Both the position numbers and the translations under genes were made by a program. From an uncultured Bacteroidota bacterium (GTDB lineage Bacteria; Bacteroidota; Rhodothermia; Rhodothermales; UBA10348), in NCBI GenBank assembly GCA_937876355.1, contig CALFHN010000019.1, forward strand, positions 1 to 34,963: 34,963 nt of DNA. Reading direction: 5' to 3'. The notes under the pieces were generated by a model that saw only the letters and a program-made list of their open reading frames with translations, was not told where the DNA came from and ran no database searches. The stretch's first letter is position 1; the number at the start of each line of letters is the position of its first letter. This document shows positions 26,127-34,062 of this stretch, one piece after another.

Positions 26127-27458
26127 ATGGTTAAGCCTTATTGGTGGCAAGCCTCTTTTTTACTATATCTCTCAATGCTGACGGGTTTGTCCCCAGTGGT
26201 TGCCCAAATTGCGCCCAAATCAGAGCTAACCTTTCCAATATCTCAATTGGAAAGCCGAGCCACTATGAAGCTCCTTTCCAAAAAAGACGGCTTGTCGCAA
26301 ACGAACGTTTTTGATCTCCTCCAGGACAAAAACGGATTCATTTGGACCACTTCAGGCGAAGGGCTAAATAAGTACGACGGGTATTCCTTTGCATTTGAAA
26401 TCCTTCCCCCTTGGTGGCGCACCATTTGGGCCTATTTGGCCTATGCTGCTTTGCTTGGTGGCTTCTTTTATCAGGTAGACCGTTTCCAGCGCCGTCGATT
26501 GAGCCGGAAACAGGAAGAGCAAGCCCGAATTGACCGGGCTGAGTTAGAAGCGGAGAAGGCATCGGCGCAGGCCCGGGTGCTTCAGGCAGAGAATGATGTT
26601 AAAGAACTGGAGCTCAAGAAAGCTAAAGAATTGAAATATGCCTTTTCGGCGCTCCAAAAGGCCCTTGACGACCTCAAAACGACCCAAGACCAGCTAATCC
26701 ACTCCGAAAAGATGGCTTCGTTGGGCGCGCTTACAGCAGGTATCGCCCACGAAATCAAGAATCCGCTCAACTTCATCAACAACTTTGCCGAGATCAACTC
26801 GGAACTGGCTGACGATTTACTAGAGGCCCTCCCTCCTTCTGCCCAAACCGAGGAATTGCGTTCCATTCTGGACAGCATGAAGGAAAATTCGGCAGTGATT
26901 GGCAAACACGGCAAGCGTGCGGATAGCATTGTGCGCAACATGCTTCAACACGCGAGTGGCAAAGCGGGAGAATTAGAATCTACCGATTTCAACAGACTCG
27001 TTGGTGAGTATGTTGATCTAGCCTTCCATGGTAAACGCTCTCAAATGGACAGTTTTCAGTCCGAAATCAAGCGGGACTTCTCTCCGGATGTAGACCTCGT
27101 TCCCGTTGTGCCACAAGAGTTTAGCCGGGTGGTCCTTAACCTCTTGGGGAATGCGTTTGATGCGGTTCAGGAGCGGGCATTATTGGAATCCGGCCCGTTT
27201 GCTCCCCTTGTTGAAATCCGTACTTCGCGCGTCGGAGATCACGTAGAAATGCGCGTAATCGACAACGGCACTGGTATCAAAGCGGAAAATATGGATGAAG
27301 TCTTCAAGCCGTTTTTCACCACCAAACCAACGGGTGCTGGAACGGGCCTAGGGCTCTCCATGTCTTACGATATTGTGGTTAAGGCCCATAACGGGACCAT
27401 GCGTGCGGAATCCAACGAACATGGCGGGGCTACGTTTGTGGTGACCGTTCCTGGGTAA
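26127..27458 (+). CDS. Sensor histidine kinase with collapsed periplasmic propeller
   Basis: 443 residues from the ATG at 26127, which begins a signal peptide ('MVKPYWWQASFLLYLSMLTG' up to VVAQ). The open frame extends upstream through a terminator, so earlier Met codons are unlikely. A single Reg_prop-like repeat ('GLSQTNVFDLLQDKNGFIWT' with 'GLNKYDGYSF') is followed at once by 'AFEILPPWWRTIWAYLAY', which in full-length relatives is the end of the Y_Y_Y domain and the start of the transmembrane helix. So the usual roughly 12-14 repeats and Y_Y_Y domain are missing, apparently by an in-frame deletion. Coiled coil at about 120-190, H-box 'AHEIKNPLNFINNF' (His208), N-box 'NLLGNAFDAV', then 'DNGTGI' and 'GTGLGLSMSYD'. 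No receiver domain and no adjacent regulator. The kinase core is intact. Whether it still signals is open. Confidence 0.8.
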   Translation: MVKPYWWQASFLLYLSMLTGLSPVVAQIAPKSELTFPISQLESRATMKLLSKKDGLSQTNVFDLLQDKNGFIWTTSGEGLNKYDGYSFAFEILPPWWRTIWAYLAYAALLGGFFYQVDRFQRRRLSRKQEEQARIDRAELEAEKASAQARVLQAENDVKELELKKAKELKYAFSALQKALDDLKTTQDQLIHSEKMASLGALTAGIAHEIKNPLNFINNFAEINSELADDLLEALPPSAQTEELRSILDSMKENSAVIGKHGKRADSIVRNMLQHASGKAGELESTDFNRLVGEYVDLAFHGKRSQMDSFQSEIKRDFSPDVDLVPVVPQEFSRVVLNLLGNAFDAVQERALLESGPFAPLVEIRTSRVGDHVEMRVIDNGTGIKAENMDEVFKPFFTTKPTGAGTGLGLSMSYDIVVKAHNGTMRAESNEHGGATFVVTVPG

Positions 27459-27480
27459 GAGCGTTGCCGGGGTAAGAGCG
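27453..27480. repeat. 11-bp direct repeat at the kinase stop codon
   Basis: GGGTAAGAGCG occurs at 27453-27463, including the kinase TAA stop, and again at 27470-27480, a 17-nt period. It may be a small tandem duplication and has no clear function. Confidence 0.5.
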
Positions 27481-27498
27481 CCGATATCAGAGTGGCCG

Positions 27499-27842
27499 TT
27501 ACCGCGCGAACATCTCAGCAAGCGTGTGCAAGGCGAGGTCCTGCACCTTCTTACTGATGGTCCCTAGTTTTTGGGTTAGCCTTGATTTGTCTACGGTTCG
27601 GATTTGGTCCAACACCACTTGTCCCTTCACTTTTGAAAGGTACAGTTAATGCGTGTGGGGTAGTTGCGGCCTAGGCTTGTCATTGGCGCAATAATCACGG
27701 TGCGGATATGGCGGTTCATTTCGTCTGGAGAGATGACCAAACAGGGTCTCTTTTTCCTGATTTCGCTGCCCAGGGTTGGGTTGAGATCAACCAAATAGAT
27801 ATCGAATCGGCGTATTTCGCCTGTTATTTCCAATTTACTCAT
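27499..27842 (-). pseudogene. mazF: MazF/PemK-like toxin, frameshifted
   Basis: The N-terminal part from the ATG at 27842 is a clear MazF: 'EIRRFDIYLVDLNPTLGSEI', 'KKRPCLVISPDEMN' and 'VIIAPMTS', up to 'PTRINCTFQK' and a stop at 27629-27627. The family is normally about 110 residues. The missing C-terminal part is present in another frame: 'VKGQVVLDQIRTVDKSRL' and so on to 'LAEMFAR' and a stop at 27499-27501. The break is at the run AAAA (27631-27634, minus strand); one additional A would restore Q-K-V-K. So it is a one-base deletion, a sequencing error or (less likely) programmed frameshifting. The ATG overlaps the antitoxin stop as ATGA. MazF toxins are sequence-specific mRNA endoribonucleases. 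Confidence 0.88.
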
Positions 27843-28117
27843 TCCCAACTCCACTCGGTCTCATCCCAATCCGTCTGAATGACAGGGTCTCGCATCGCAT
27901 CATCCCCTCTTAGGGCCATGCCCCTAAACATGATGTCCCATCCCAGCCTTTGACGGTTCGCGGCTTGGATGATTATTTGACCGTCTTCGACTCGTAGTTC
28001 GATATCATCCGTAATTCCAGCCTGCTCCAAAATGGGCTTGGCTAGTCGAATACCTTGTGAGTTTCCGATCTGAATAATCTTCGTTTTTAGATTCACTTCG
28101 AATTCAGGTAAGTACAT
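27839..28117 (-). CDS. mazE: MazE-like antitoxin (AbrB-type)
   Basis: 92 residues. The N-terminal swapped-hairpin AbrB domain is visible in 'KTKIIQIGNSQGIRLAKPIL' and 'DDIELRVEDGQIIIQA', and the C-terminal tail is acidic with Trp ('DETEWSWE'), as in toxin-wrapping MazE tails. It is intact, although its partner toxin is frameshifted. MazE binds DNA with its N-terminus to autoregulate the operon and neutralises MazF with its tail. It overlaps the toxin start by 4 nt (ATGA), so the two were translationally coupled. Confidence 0.87.
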   Translation of the reverse strand: MYLPEFEVNLKTKIIQIGNSQGIRLAKPILEQAGITDDIELRVEDGQIIIQAANRQRLGWDIMFRGMALRGDDAMRDPVIQTDWDETEWSWE

Positions 28118-28255
28118 TGTAATTACATTGATAAATTTGATGAAGCGTTTGGTTCCATGATGGACTTGAATCCTTTACTAGACCCTTGCACCGAATGCAA
28201 ATAACCTGCCAATCCTAGAAATATGGGGAGTTTACTAGGCCAGAAAAATTAAGGT

Positions 28256-28300
28256 GCGAATTCGCTTGACACACATATATTACACATATTAACATACAGG
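28256..28300 (+). promoter_or_regulatory. Putative promoter and operator of the mutasome cassette
   Basis: A TTGACA (28266-28271) follows a perfect palindrome GCGAATTCGC (28256-28265), and is followed by an 11-nt direct repeat (ACACATAT at 28271 and 28282). The site is about 90-130 nt before imuB. No recognisable LexA box consensus was seen; the assignment to SOS control is inference. The full 28118-28348 gap contains no gene. Confidence 0.4.
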
Positions 28301-28384
28301 CCCTTTAAATTGTTGGAACGGGCCGACTTCAAGACGTGTTAGCGCCGATTGTTGGTGGCCCGGCATATTTTCCGCTTGTGCGTT

Positions 28385-29530
28385 ATGATTGGCTGCCTGA
28401 CCATCAAACATTTTCCTGCCTGGGCCATCTCCCTGATTCGGCGTCACGACGCCGTTCGGCCCCTTATCGTGCAGGAAGATGAACATATTGTGGCGCTGAA
28501 TACCGCTGCAGAAGCTTTAGGACTTGAGACGGGCATGACGGCCGCGAGAGCTACCGTACTGTGCCCAAGTGCCAAGTTGTACGTGAGGGACTCTGTGGCA
28601 GAATTCAGCGCTTGGGAATATGTACTGGAGCGCATGAATAGGATCACTCCGTTTATGGAAAGTGATTCGCTGCGGTTATGGTTCAAGGCCACTCCAGATG
28701 AAATACGCGCCTTAACGCTCTATTTGGGTGCATCTGTCGGGTTTTCGACATACCGATCTACGGCATGGATGGCCTCCCTCCAGGCCAATCAGGGTGGCAT
28801 CCTCACCGTACCTGAAGGTGAAGTCAACTCCTTTATGGACACCTTCCCCACTGAATTATTGGCCCGGGCTGGTTTTAGTGACTCCTGCATTGAAGGGCTA
28901 GAACTCTTGGGATGTTTTTCTGTCGGGCTGGCTCGAAACCTAAACAAACGCCATCTCACACTGGCTTATGCCAAGGAAGGGGATGTTCTCTTTGATATCC
29001 TCCACCCAACAGATGCCTCGCCGGTATCCCTGTTCAGGCCGGCCCCCTTCATCCGAAAACGATTCACGTTATATGTACCCTGCTATCATCCGAGCGAAGC
29101 CATGCCCATTGTGCACCGGCTCGCAGAGAAGGCTCATGCGGATTTAAAATCGAAATCTAACATCGTCGGGCAAATTCGCATTGTATTGTACCTGGAAGGA
29201 TGCCCCTCGATGCGGAGCACCCGCTTATTGACCCATCCAACGGCCCGGCTCGATGCCATCACGCGGTTTGCCGAACGCCTGGCTACAGGTATGTTCGCTG
29301 GCCTTCGCCAGAAAAGAGGTCGGGTTGGGATTGAACGCATTGAGCTTGAATTGGCAGGGTTACTCACTGGAGAAATGATCCAGACCAACCTTTTTGGAGA
29401 ACGGCTTCGAAAACTCACAGCGGCGGTCAGCAAAGTCCATCGCCGCTTTCCACGGGCCCTAAAGCGCGGCGTGGTCCGGCCGGGGGCACATTTTCACGAA
29501 GATCAATCTGGGTATACCACATGGGAATGA
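28385..29530 (+). CDS. imuB: ImuB, Y-family DNA polymerase homologue (catalytically dead)
   Basis: 381 residues from the ATG at 28385; a TTG at 28349 is the only upstream alternative and is less likely because 'MIGCLTIKHFPAW' is how the family begins. Y-family palm and finger segments follow: 'LNTAAEALGLETGMTAARAT' and 'FMESDSLRLWF'. The usual catalytic Asp in the first motif is absent and the SxDE motif is degraded, as expected for ImuB, which does not polymerise. The C-terminal region has the beta-clamp motif QTNLF (333-337). ImuB is the scaffold that brings DnaE2 to the clamp in damage-induced mutagenesis. ImuA, the usual third partner, is not upstream. It overlaps the next gene by 4 nt (ATGA). 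Confidence 0.9.
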   Translation: MIGCLTIKHFPAWAISLIRRHDAVRPLIVQEDEHIVALNTAAEALGLETGMTAARATVLCPSAKLYVRDSVAEFSAWEYVLERMNRITPFMESDSLRLWFKATPDEIRALTLYLGASVGFSTYRSTAWMASLQANQGGILTVPEGEVNSFMDTFPTELLARAGFSDSCIEGLELLGCFSVGLARNLNKRHLTLAYAKEGDVLFDILHPTDASPVSLFRPAPFIRKRFTLYVPCYHPSEAMPIVHRLAEKAHADLKSKSNIVGQIRIVLYLEGCPSMRSTRLLTHPTARLDAITRFAERLATGMFAGLRQKRGRVGIERIELELAGLLTGEMIQTNLFGERLRKLTAAVSKVHRRFPRALKRGVVRPGAHFHEDQSGYTTWE

Positions 29531-29769
29531 TAAAACGCAGCCGCCGAGACACGGAAGTACGGTTCGAGGGCGACAGGCCTACCCTCCTCATTCGGGGTAA
29601 ACAAAGCTATGTCGTCAAGGAAGTCATCGAGCAGTGGGATGTGCGCGGGACGTGGTGGGGTAACGAACGACACCGACGTTATGTAACCCTGCGCACAAAT
29701 CAGGGCACATTTGAAGTGGCTCGGGACATGAAAACAGGAAAATGGTCATTAGCAGGTATTCATGACTGA
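29527..29769 (+). CDS. Small DUF6504-like protein in the mutasome operon
   Basis: 80 residues from the ATG at 29527 (ATGA overlap with imuB stop; an ATG at 29521 gives 82). The pattern is W-x-x-x-x-x-W-W ('IEQWDVRGTWWGN'), 'RRYVTLRTNQGTFEVARD' and 'GKWSLAGIHD', which resembles the small DUF6504 domain known next to or fused to ImuB/Y-family polymerases in other bacteria. No signal or catalytic residues visible. Strongly basic at the N-terminus ('KRSRRD'). Placement between imuB and dnaE2 suggests a helper of the mutasome. The family assignment is by pattern only. Confidence 0.65.
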   Translation: MIKRSRRDTEVRFEGDRPTLLIRGKQSYVVKEVIEQWDVRGTWWGNERHRRYVTLRTNQGTFEVARDMKTGKWSLAGIHD

Positions 29770-29868
29770 ATTAATTCAATTATTTAGATTCTTATTTATG
29801 ATATAATTTATACAACTATAAATACCATTATTCCTGAGTTTTTTCATCTATAATTTCTCGTAACTACC
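29770..29868 (+). promoter_or_regulatory. Very AT-rich spacer with possible internal promoter
   Basis: 99 nt between the DUF6504-like gene and dnaE2, much more AT-rich than the surroundings, containing TATAAT (29802-29807) 62 nt before the dnaE2 ATG. No good -35 box at the standard spacing. It may be an internal promoter of dnaE2, or a site for the H-NS-like protein encoded downstream, but the second point is a guess. Confidence 0.35.
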
Positions 29869-32800
29869 ATGTTCACCCACCTACACGCCCGGAGCTGGTT
29901 CTCTTTTCGAGCCGGAGGATCGCCACCTGAGGCGCTTGTCGCAGAGGCGGCGCGTCTTGGTATGGCATCTATGGCCATCACTGACCGGCATGGGGTATAT
30001 GGAGTGGTGCGTTTTCAGCAAGCCTGCAAGGAATACGGCCTTCGGCATGTGTTTGGGGCGGAGGTACCCATATATAGCAGTGATACGATGGCGGCCGGTG
30101 CCAACCCCGCTCCCAGCAATGGCGCGGTGGGAGGCCACCGTTCTGCGCTAGGGACCGCAATTCTTGACCCTGATCCCGAACCTAGTCAGTCTCTCGTTTT
30201 GATCGCACAAAACCGAGAAGGATATGCCAACTTGTGCCAAATTTTGACACTGGCCCATATGGAGGGCGCCTCCCGCGACATGAGAGACCACCCTGCCTCA
30301 AGCCTTGAATCCCTTGCAGCGCATAGTGATAACTTGTTCTGCCTTACAGGTACGGATGAAGGCAAACTGTTTCAACTCCTCGATTCGGGGCACGTACAAG
30401 AAGCTGGACAATGGGTAGGCACACTGCAGGATATATTTGGAGATCGCCTCTTTATTGAGGCCACCCATCAGCGCCGTAAAGGAGATAACCGCCGACTTGG
30501 CCAGATAATTAAGCTCTCTAAGGACACCCATGTCCCTCTCGTGGCTACCGGCGATGTCAGGTTTGCCACTCCCTCCCACTACTGGCGCTATGACCTATTA
30601 ACCTGTATTCGAAATGGAATTACGGTATTCGAAGAGCACCCTGAACGCCCCAGTAATGCAATGGCCTACGTGCAGCCCGAAGCCGAGCTTGCGAGGCGAG
30701 GGCTGCCCATGGAAGCCCTTCATCTTTCGGGTGAAATCGCACAAATATGCAGCGTAGACCTTATTCCAGGGCATATTATACCACCGGGAGCCCTTCTGCC
30801 AGAAGGAGTTATCTCTGAAATATTATTCCATGAGAAGGTAGCGGCGGGCTTTGCCCGCCGCTACCCCGAAGGCACGCCTCACCGCAAAGAGGCCCAGGCC
30901 CGGCTCACCAAAGAAGTCAACATCATCTCAAGCCTAGAACTTCAAGACTTCTTTTTGGTGGTCAATGAAGTCATTGAAGAGGCTCAGCGTCGCGGAATCA
31001 GGTGCCTGGGTCGTGGCTCCGCGGCCAACTCCATTGTTACCTACCTCTTGGACATCACCAGAGTGTGCCCTATCGAACACAATTTGTTGTTCGAACGGTT
31101 TTTGCATCGAGGCAGAAAAGGCACCCCCGATATTGACCTAGACTTCGACTCCAGCCGAAGAATGGAGATTATCTCTTGGATGGAAGAACGATTTGGCATC
31201 AATCATACGGGGATGGCGGCCACCATCGATCGTTATTTGACTAAATCTGCTGTACAGGACACCGCTAAGGCCCTCGGCTGGCCAGCCGAAATGGCTATTC
31301 AAATGTCTAAACGGTGTGGCCATGCCCCACCCACAGAAAAATCCAATGCAGAGCACATCGAACGTGTGGCTGGTGGGGCATCCCCCCTATTGCACATTCT
31401 TCTAGGCGCATCCACTGCTCTACTCGATTGCCCCAGGCACCTCGGGCAACACTCCGGCGGTATGGTACTCACACGCAACCCTATGAGCACCTTCTCTCCC
31501 CTCCAAAAAAGTGCCAATGGCGTACGTATTGTCCAATTTGATAAAAATGACCTGGAATGGTTAGGGCTTGTTAAACTGGACGTATTGGGACTGCGTATGC
31601 TCGGGGCCGTATCCGAAACCGTCAATATCGTGGCAGAACGGCAGGGCCAGGTCATTGAACTGGATGAACTCCCATTTGACGACGAAAAAGTATACGATAT
31701 GATCTGTGAGGGCGATGTGTTGGGGCTTTTTCAGATCGAATCGCCGGCCCAGATGAGCGCCGGAGCACGTATTCAGGCTCGAAGCATGCAGGATCTGATC
31801 AAACAAATCTCCCTAGTGCGTCCAGGACCTATTCAAGGAGGACTCATGCACCCGTTCATTCGCCGGCACAAAGGCCTCGAAAAGGTGCGCTACGATCACC
31901 CTCTACTCAAGGAAATCCTACACGACACCTACGGTGTTATCGTGTTTCAGGAACAGGTATTAGAGGTTGCCCATAGATTTGCAGGATGGTCGCTTGACGA
32001 GGCCGATACCTTCCGCCGCCTCATGTCCAAGTTTCGAGATGCCACTGAAATGGAGGGTATGAGGGACCGCTTCGTAGAGTCCTCTATTCAAAATGGAGCA
32101 TCTCGCGGGGTGGCCAACCGCGTATTCGACCAGGTATCCAAGTTTGTGGGGTATGGTTTCTGCCGATCTCATGCGGCTTCCTTTGCCCTCACAGTATATC
32201 ATAGCGCCTATCTCAAGACACATCACCCAGCGGCTTTTTTTGCTGCCCTAATGCAGCATCGCCCAGGAATGTATGCCCAAATGACCCTAGAACAAGATGC
32301 CCGCCGTCACGGCATTCGCGTCCTCGTTCCGGACGTGAACGCCTCGGGTCAGCGTTTTGACCTTGAGTCAGTACAGTCTGATTGGGCCATTCGGAAACCA
32401 CTTACATCTGTCAAAGGAGTCCCAGACAGTTTGTCGAAAGACATCATTTTAGAACGTCAACAAGCCCCATTTGATAGCGTTGAAGATTTTTTCCACAGGA
32501 TCCCTGCCGCTGGCGATGAACTTCGTGCTTTAGCAAAGGCAGGAGCTTTTGATCAACTCGAGGGCGCCAACCGGACGGTTCTCTACAAGCTGCAAGTCCT
32601 TACGCGCCAATATGTTACATCAGGGTCTAAGAACTCATACATAAGAACCACGCCTGGTACAACACTACTAGACATGATCGCTTTGCACCCCAAAGACATC
32701 CCTGCATTACCTGGTATAACGCTGCGCACTAGGTTAGAGTGGGATCTTCGCACACATAGTGGCCCACGTGTGCACCCAATGATTGTTCTACGCCAGTTTT

Positions 32801-33219
32801 TATCTGACTTTGAAATTCGTCCCATCGATATGGCCCGTCAGTTTGGCAACACCCTTCCGTATAACGAAAAAAAACCTCCCATCATGACGGCGGCCGGACT
32901 AGTCATGTTCAGACAACGTCCTGGCACGGCCAAAGGCACCATGTTTATCTTTCTGGAAGACGAAACAGGCTTTATTCAGTGTATTTGTAAACCAGATGTT
33001 CGGGATAAATTGGGAAGTGTACTCACTGAAGGCGCTCTCATCATACGGGGCGCAGTACAGGCAGTGGGTCCCTGGCGCGGCATCATGGTTCAAGAAGCCT
33101 GGGCGCTGGCCGGAGTTATCGGTGGTTACAAAGGACGCCCCGGAGGGCATTCCTTTGGAAGAGATGAACGCGAAACGGCCTTTGAGCAGGGGAGCAATTC
33201 AAAGACCCAGTCCGTATGA
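29869..33219 (+). CDS. dnaE2: Error-prone DNA polymerase III alpha subunit DnaE2
   Basis: 1116 residues. N-terminal PHP domain ('THLHARSWFSFRAGGSPPEA', 'MAITDRHGVYGVVRF') over about 1-280, polymerase core from about 300, with the catalytic 'PDIDLDFD' (Asp421, Asp423, within 420-427), the 'LGRGSAANS' motif upstream, 'QEQVLEVAHRFAGW', a tandem helix-hairpin-helix region, and a C-terminal OB-fold ('GTMFIFLEDETGFIQC') at about 1010-1090. The start 'MFTHLHARSWFSFRAG' and the overall length are typical of DnaE2 rather than DnaE1. Its role is translesion synthesis with ImuB on the clamp. The last 30 residues are poorly conserved-looking. It is followed 54 nt later by SRAP. Confidence 0.96.
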   Translation: MFTHLHARSWFSFRAGGSPPEALVAEAARLGMASMAITDRHGVYGVVRFQQACKEYGLRHVFGAEVPIYSSDTMAAGANPAPSNGAVGGHRSALGTAILDPDPEPSQSLVLIAQNREGYANLCQILTLAHMEGASRDMRDHPASSLESLAAHSDNLFCLTGTDEGKLFQLLDSGHVQEAGQWVGTLQDIFGDRLFIEATHQRRKGDNRRLGQIIKLSKDTHVPLVATGDVRFATPSHYWRYDLLTCIRNGITVFEEHPERPSNAMAYVQPEAELARRGLPMEALHLSGEIAQICSVDLIPGHIIPPGALLPEGVISEILFHEKVAAGFARRYPEGTPHRKEAQARLTKEVNIISSLELQDFFLVVNEVIEEAQRRGIRCLGRGSAANSIVTYLLDITRVCPIEHNLLFERFLHRGRKGTPDIDLDFDSSRRMEIISWMEERFGINHTGMAATIDRYLTKSAVQDTAKALGWPAEMAIQMSKRCGHAPPTEKSNAEHIERVAGGASPLLHILLGASTALLDCPRHLGQHSGGMVLTRNPMSTFSPLQKSANGVRIVQFDKNDLEWLGLVKLDVLGLRMLGAVSETVNIVAERQGQVIELDELPFDDEKVYDMICEGDVLGLFQIESPAQMSAGARIQARSMQDLIKQISLVRPGPIQGGLMHPFIRRHKGLEKVRYDHPLLKEILHDTYGVIVFQEQVLEVAHRFAGWSLDEADTFRRLMSKFRDATEMEGMRDRFVESSIQNGASRGVANRVFDQVSKFVGYGFCRSHAASFALTVYHSAYLKTHHPAAFFAALMQHRPGMYAQMTLEQDARRHGIRVLVPDVNASGQRFDLESVQSDWAIRKPLTSVKGVPDSLSKDIILERQQAPFDSVEDFFHRIPAAGDELRALAKAGAFDQLEGANRTVLYKLQVLTRQYVTSGSKNSYIRTTPGTTLLDMIALHPKDIPALPGITLRTRLEWDLRTHSGPRVHPMIVLRQFLSDFEIRPIDMARQFGNTLPYNEKKPPIMTAAGLVMFRQRPGTAKGTMFIFLEDETGFIQCICKPDVRDKLGSVLTEGALIIRGAVQAVGPWRGIMVQEAWALAGVIGGYKGRPGGHSFGRDERETAFEQGSNSKTQSV

Positions 33220-33273
33220 TGCCATAAAACTGGGTCTAAGTACTGTTTTGAAGACCCAAAAAAGTGAATGTGT

Positions 33274-33957
33274 ATGTGCGGAAGAATCGCAAACGGCGCG
33301 AAACCAGGCTACCTCAGAGAACACTTTGATGAAGTAGAAGCAGCCGAAATACTTGAAGAGCCTGGACTACTGCCGAGATATAACGTAACTCCGGGGCAGT
33401 TTTTACCCGGAATCCGGGCTTCCAACCGAGGAGGAACGGAGTGGGCTATCTTTAGATGGGGCCTAATTCCAAGATGGGCAAAACCTGATCAAATCCCCGA
33501 TCGCACATTTAATGCTAGGAGCGAAACAGTGGCAGAAAAACCCACTTTTAGAGATGCTTATAAAAACAGACGATGCATTATACCTATTTCAGGATACTAT
33601 GAATGGACAGGAGAAAAGGGATCTAAACAACCCTTTTATTTTCATAACACTGATTCCACGCCGCTCATTCTAGCAGGTCTATGGGAGACATGGAGGCATG
33701 AAGACAACATAGTGGATTCCTGTACGATATTAACTGCAGATGCTGATACCAAAATGGGGGGGTATCATCATCGAATGCCCGTGTTTTTAGATCCATTAGC
33801 CATTCGTACTTGGTTAGAAAATGATCCTAATTCATTTCAATCAATCATAAAAGGAATAAAAACCACAAATATCTCCATTTATCCAGTAAGCCGAGAAGTT
33901 AATAATAGCAGAACAGACCATTCCGGATTGATAGAGCCGTTAGCACAATTGTTGTAA
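33274..33957 (+). CDS. yedK: SRAP family protein (YedK/HMCES type)
   Basis: 227 residues from the ATG at 33274 (not the ATG six nt earlier), because the family needs Met-Cys at the start: 'MCGR', with Cys2 freed after Met removal. The other site residues are present: Asn80 in 'FNARSET', Glu110 in 'GYYEW' and His165 in 'GGYHHRMP', matching E. coli YedK (Cys2, Asn75, Glu105, His160) with a constant offset. SRAP forms a thiazolidine DNA-protein crosslink with abasic sites in single-stranded DNA and so shields them. The 'WGLIPRWAKP' motif is typical. The gene is the last of the plus-strand mutasome cluster and is probably co-transcribed with dnaE2. Confidence 0.94.
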   Translation: MCGRIANGAKPGYLREHFDEVEAAEILEEPGLLPRYNVTPGQFLPGIRASNRGGTEWAIFRWGLIPRWAKPDQIPDRTFNARSETVAEKPTFRDAYKNRRCIIPISGYYEWTGEKGSKQPFYFHNTDSTPLILAGLWETWRHEDNIVDSCTILTADADTKMGGYHHRMPVFLDPLAIRTWLENDPNSFQSIIKGIKTTNISIYPVSREVNNSRTDHSGLIEPLAQLL

Positions 33958-34002
33958 AGGCGATTTTGACCTCGAAGCGCCCTTTATAGCCTGGAGCAAG
34001 TA

Positions 34003-34041
34003 AACAAAAAAAGTGACGCACCTGAAACAGATGCGTCACTT
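34003..34041 (-). terminator. Terminator between SRAP and the H-NS-like gene
   Basis: A 10-bp stem (AAGTGACGCA / TGCGTCACTT, 11-nt loop), with a run of seven A on the plus strand just before it. On the minus strand this is a T tract, so it is a good terminator for the H-NS-like gene; it is weaker for the plus strand. Confidence 0.8.
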
Positions 34042-34062
34042 AAAACAACAAAATAATTCCAA

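Noticed and set aside
28349..28384. TTG start for imuB giving 12 more residues
   Set aside because: The family begins at the M-I-G-C-L strand encoded from the ATG at 28385.
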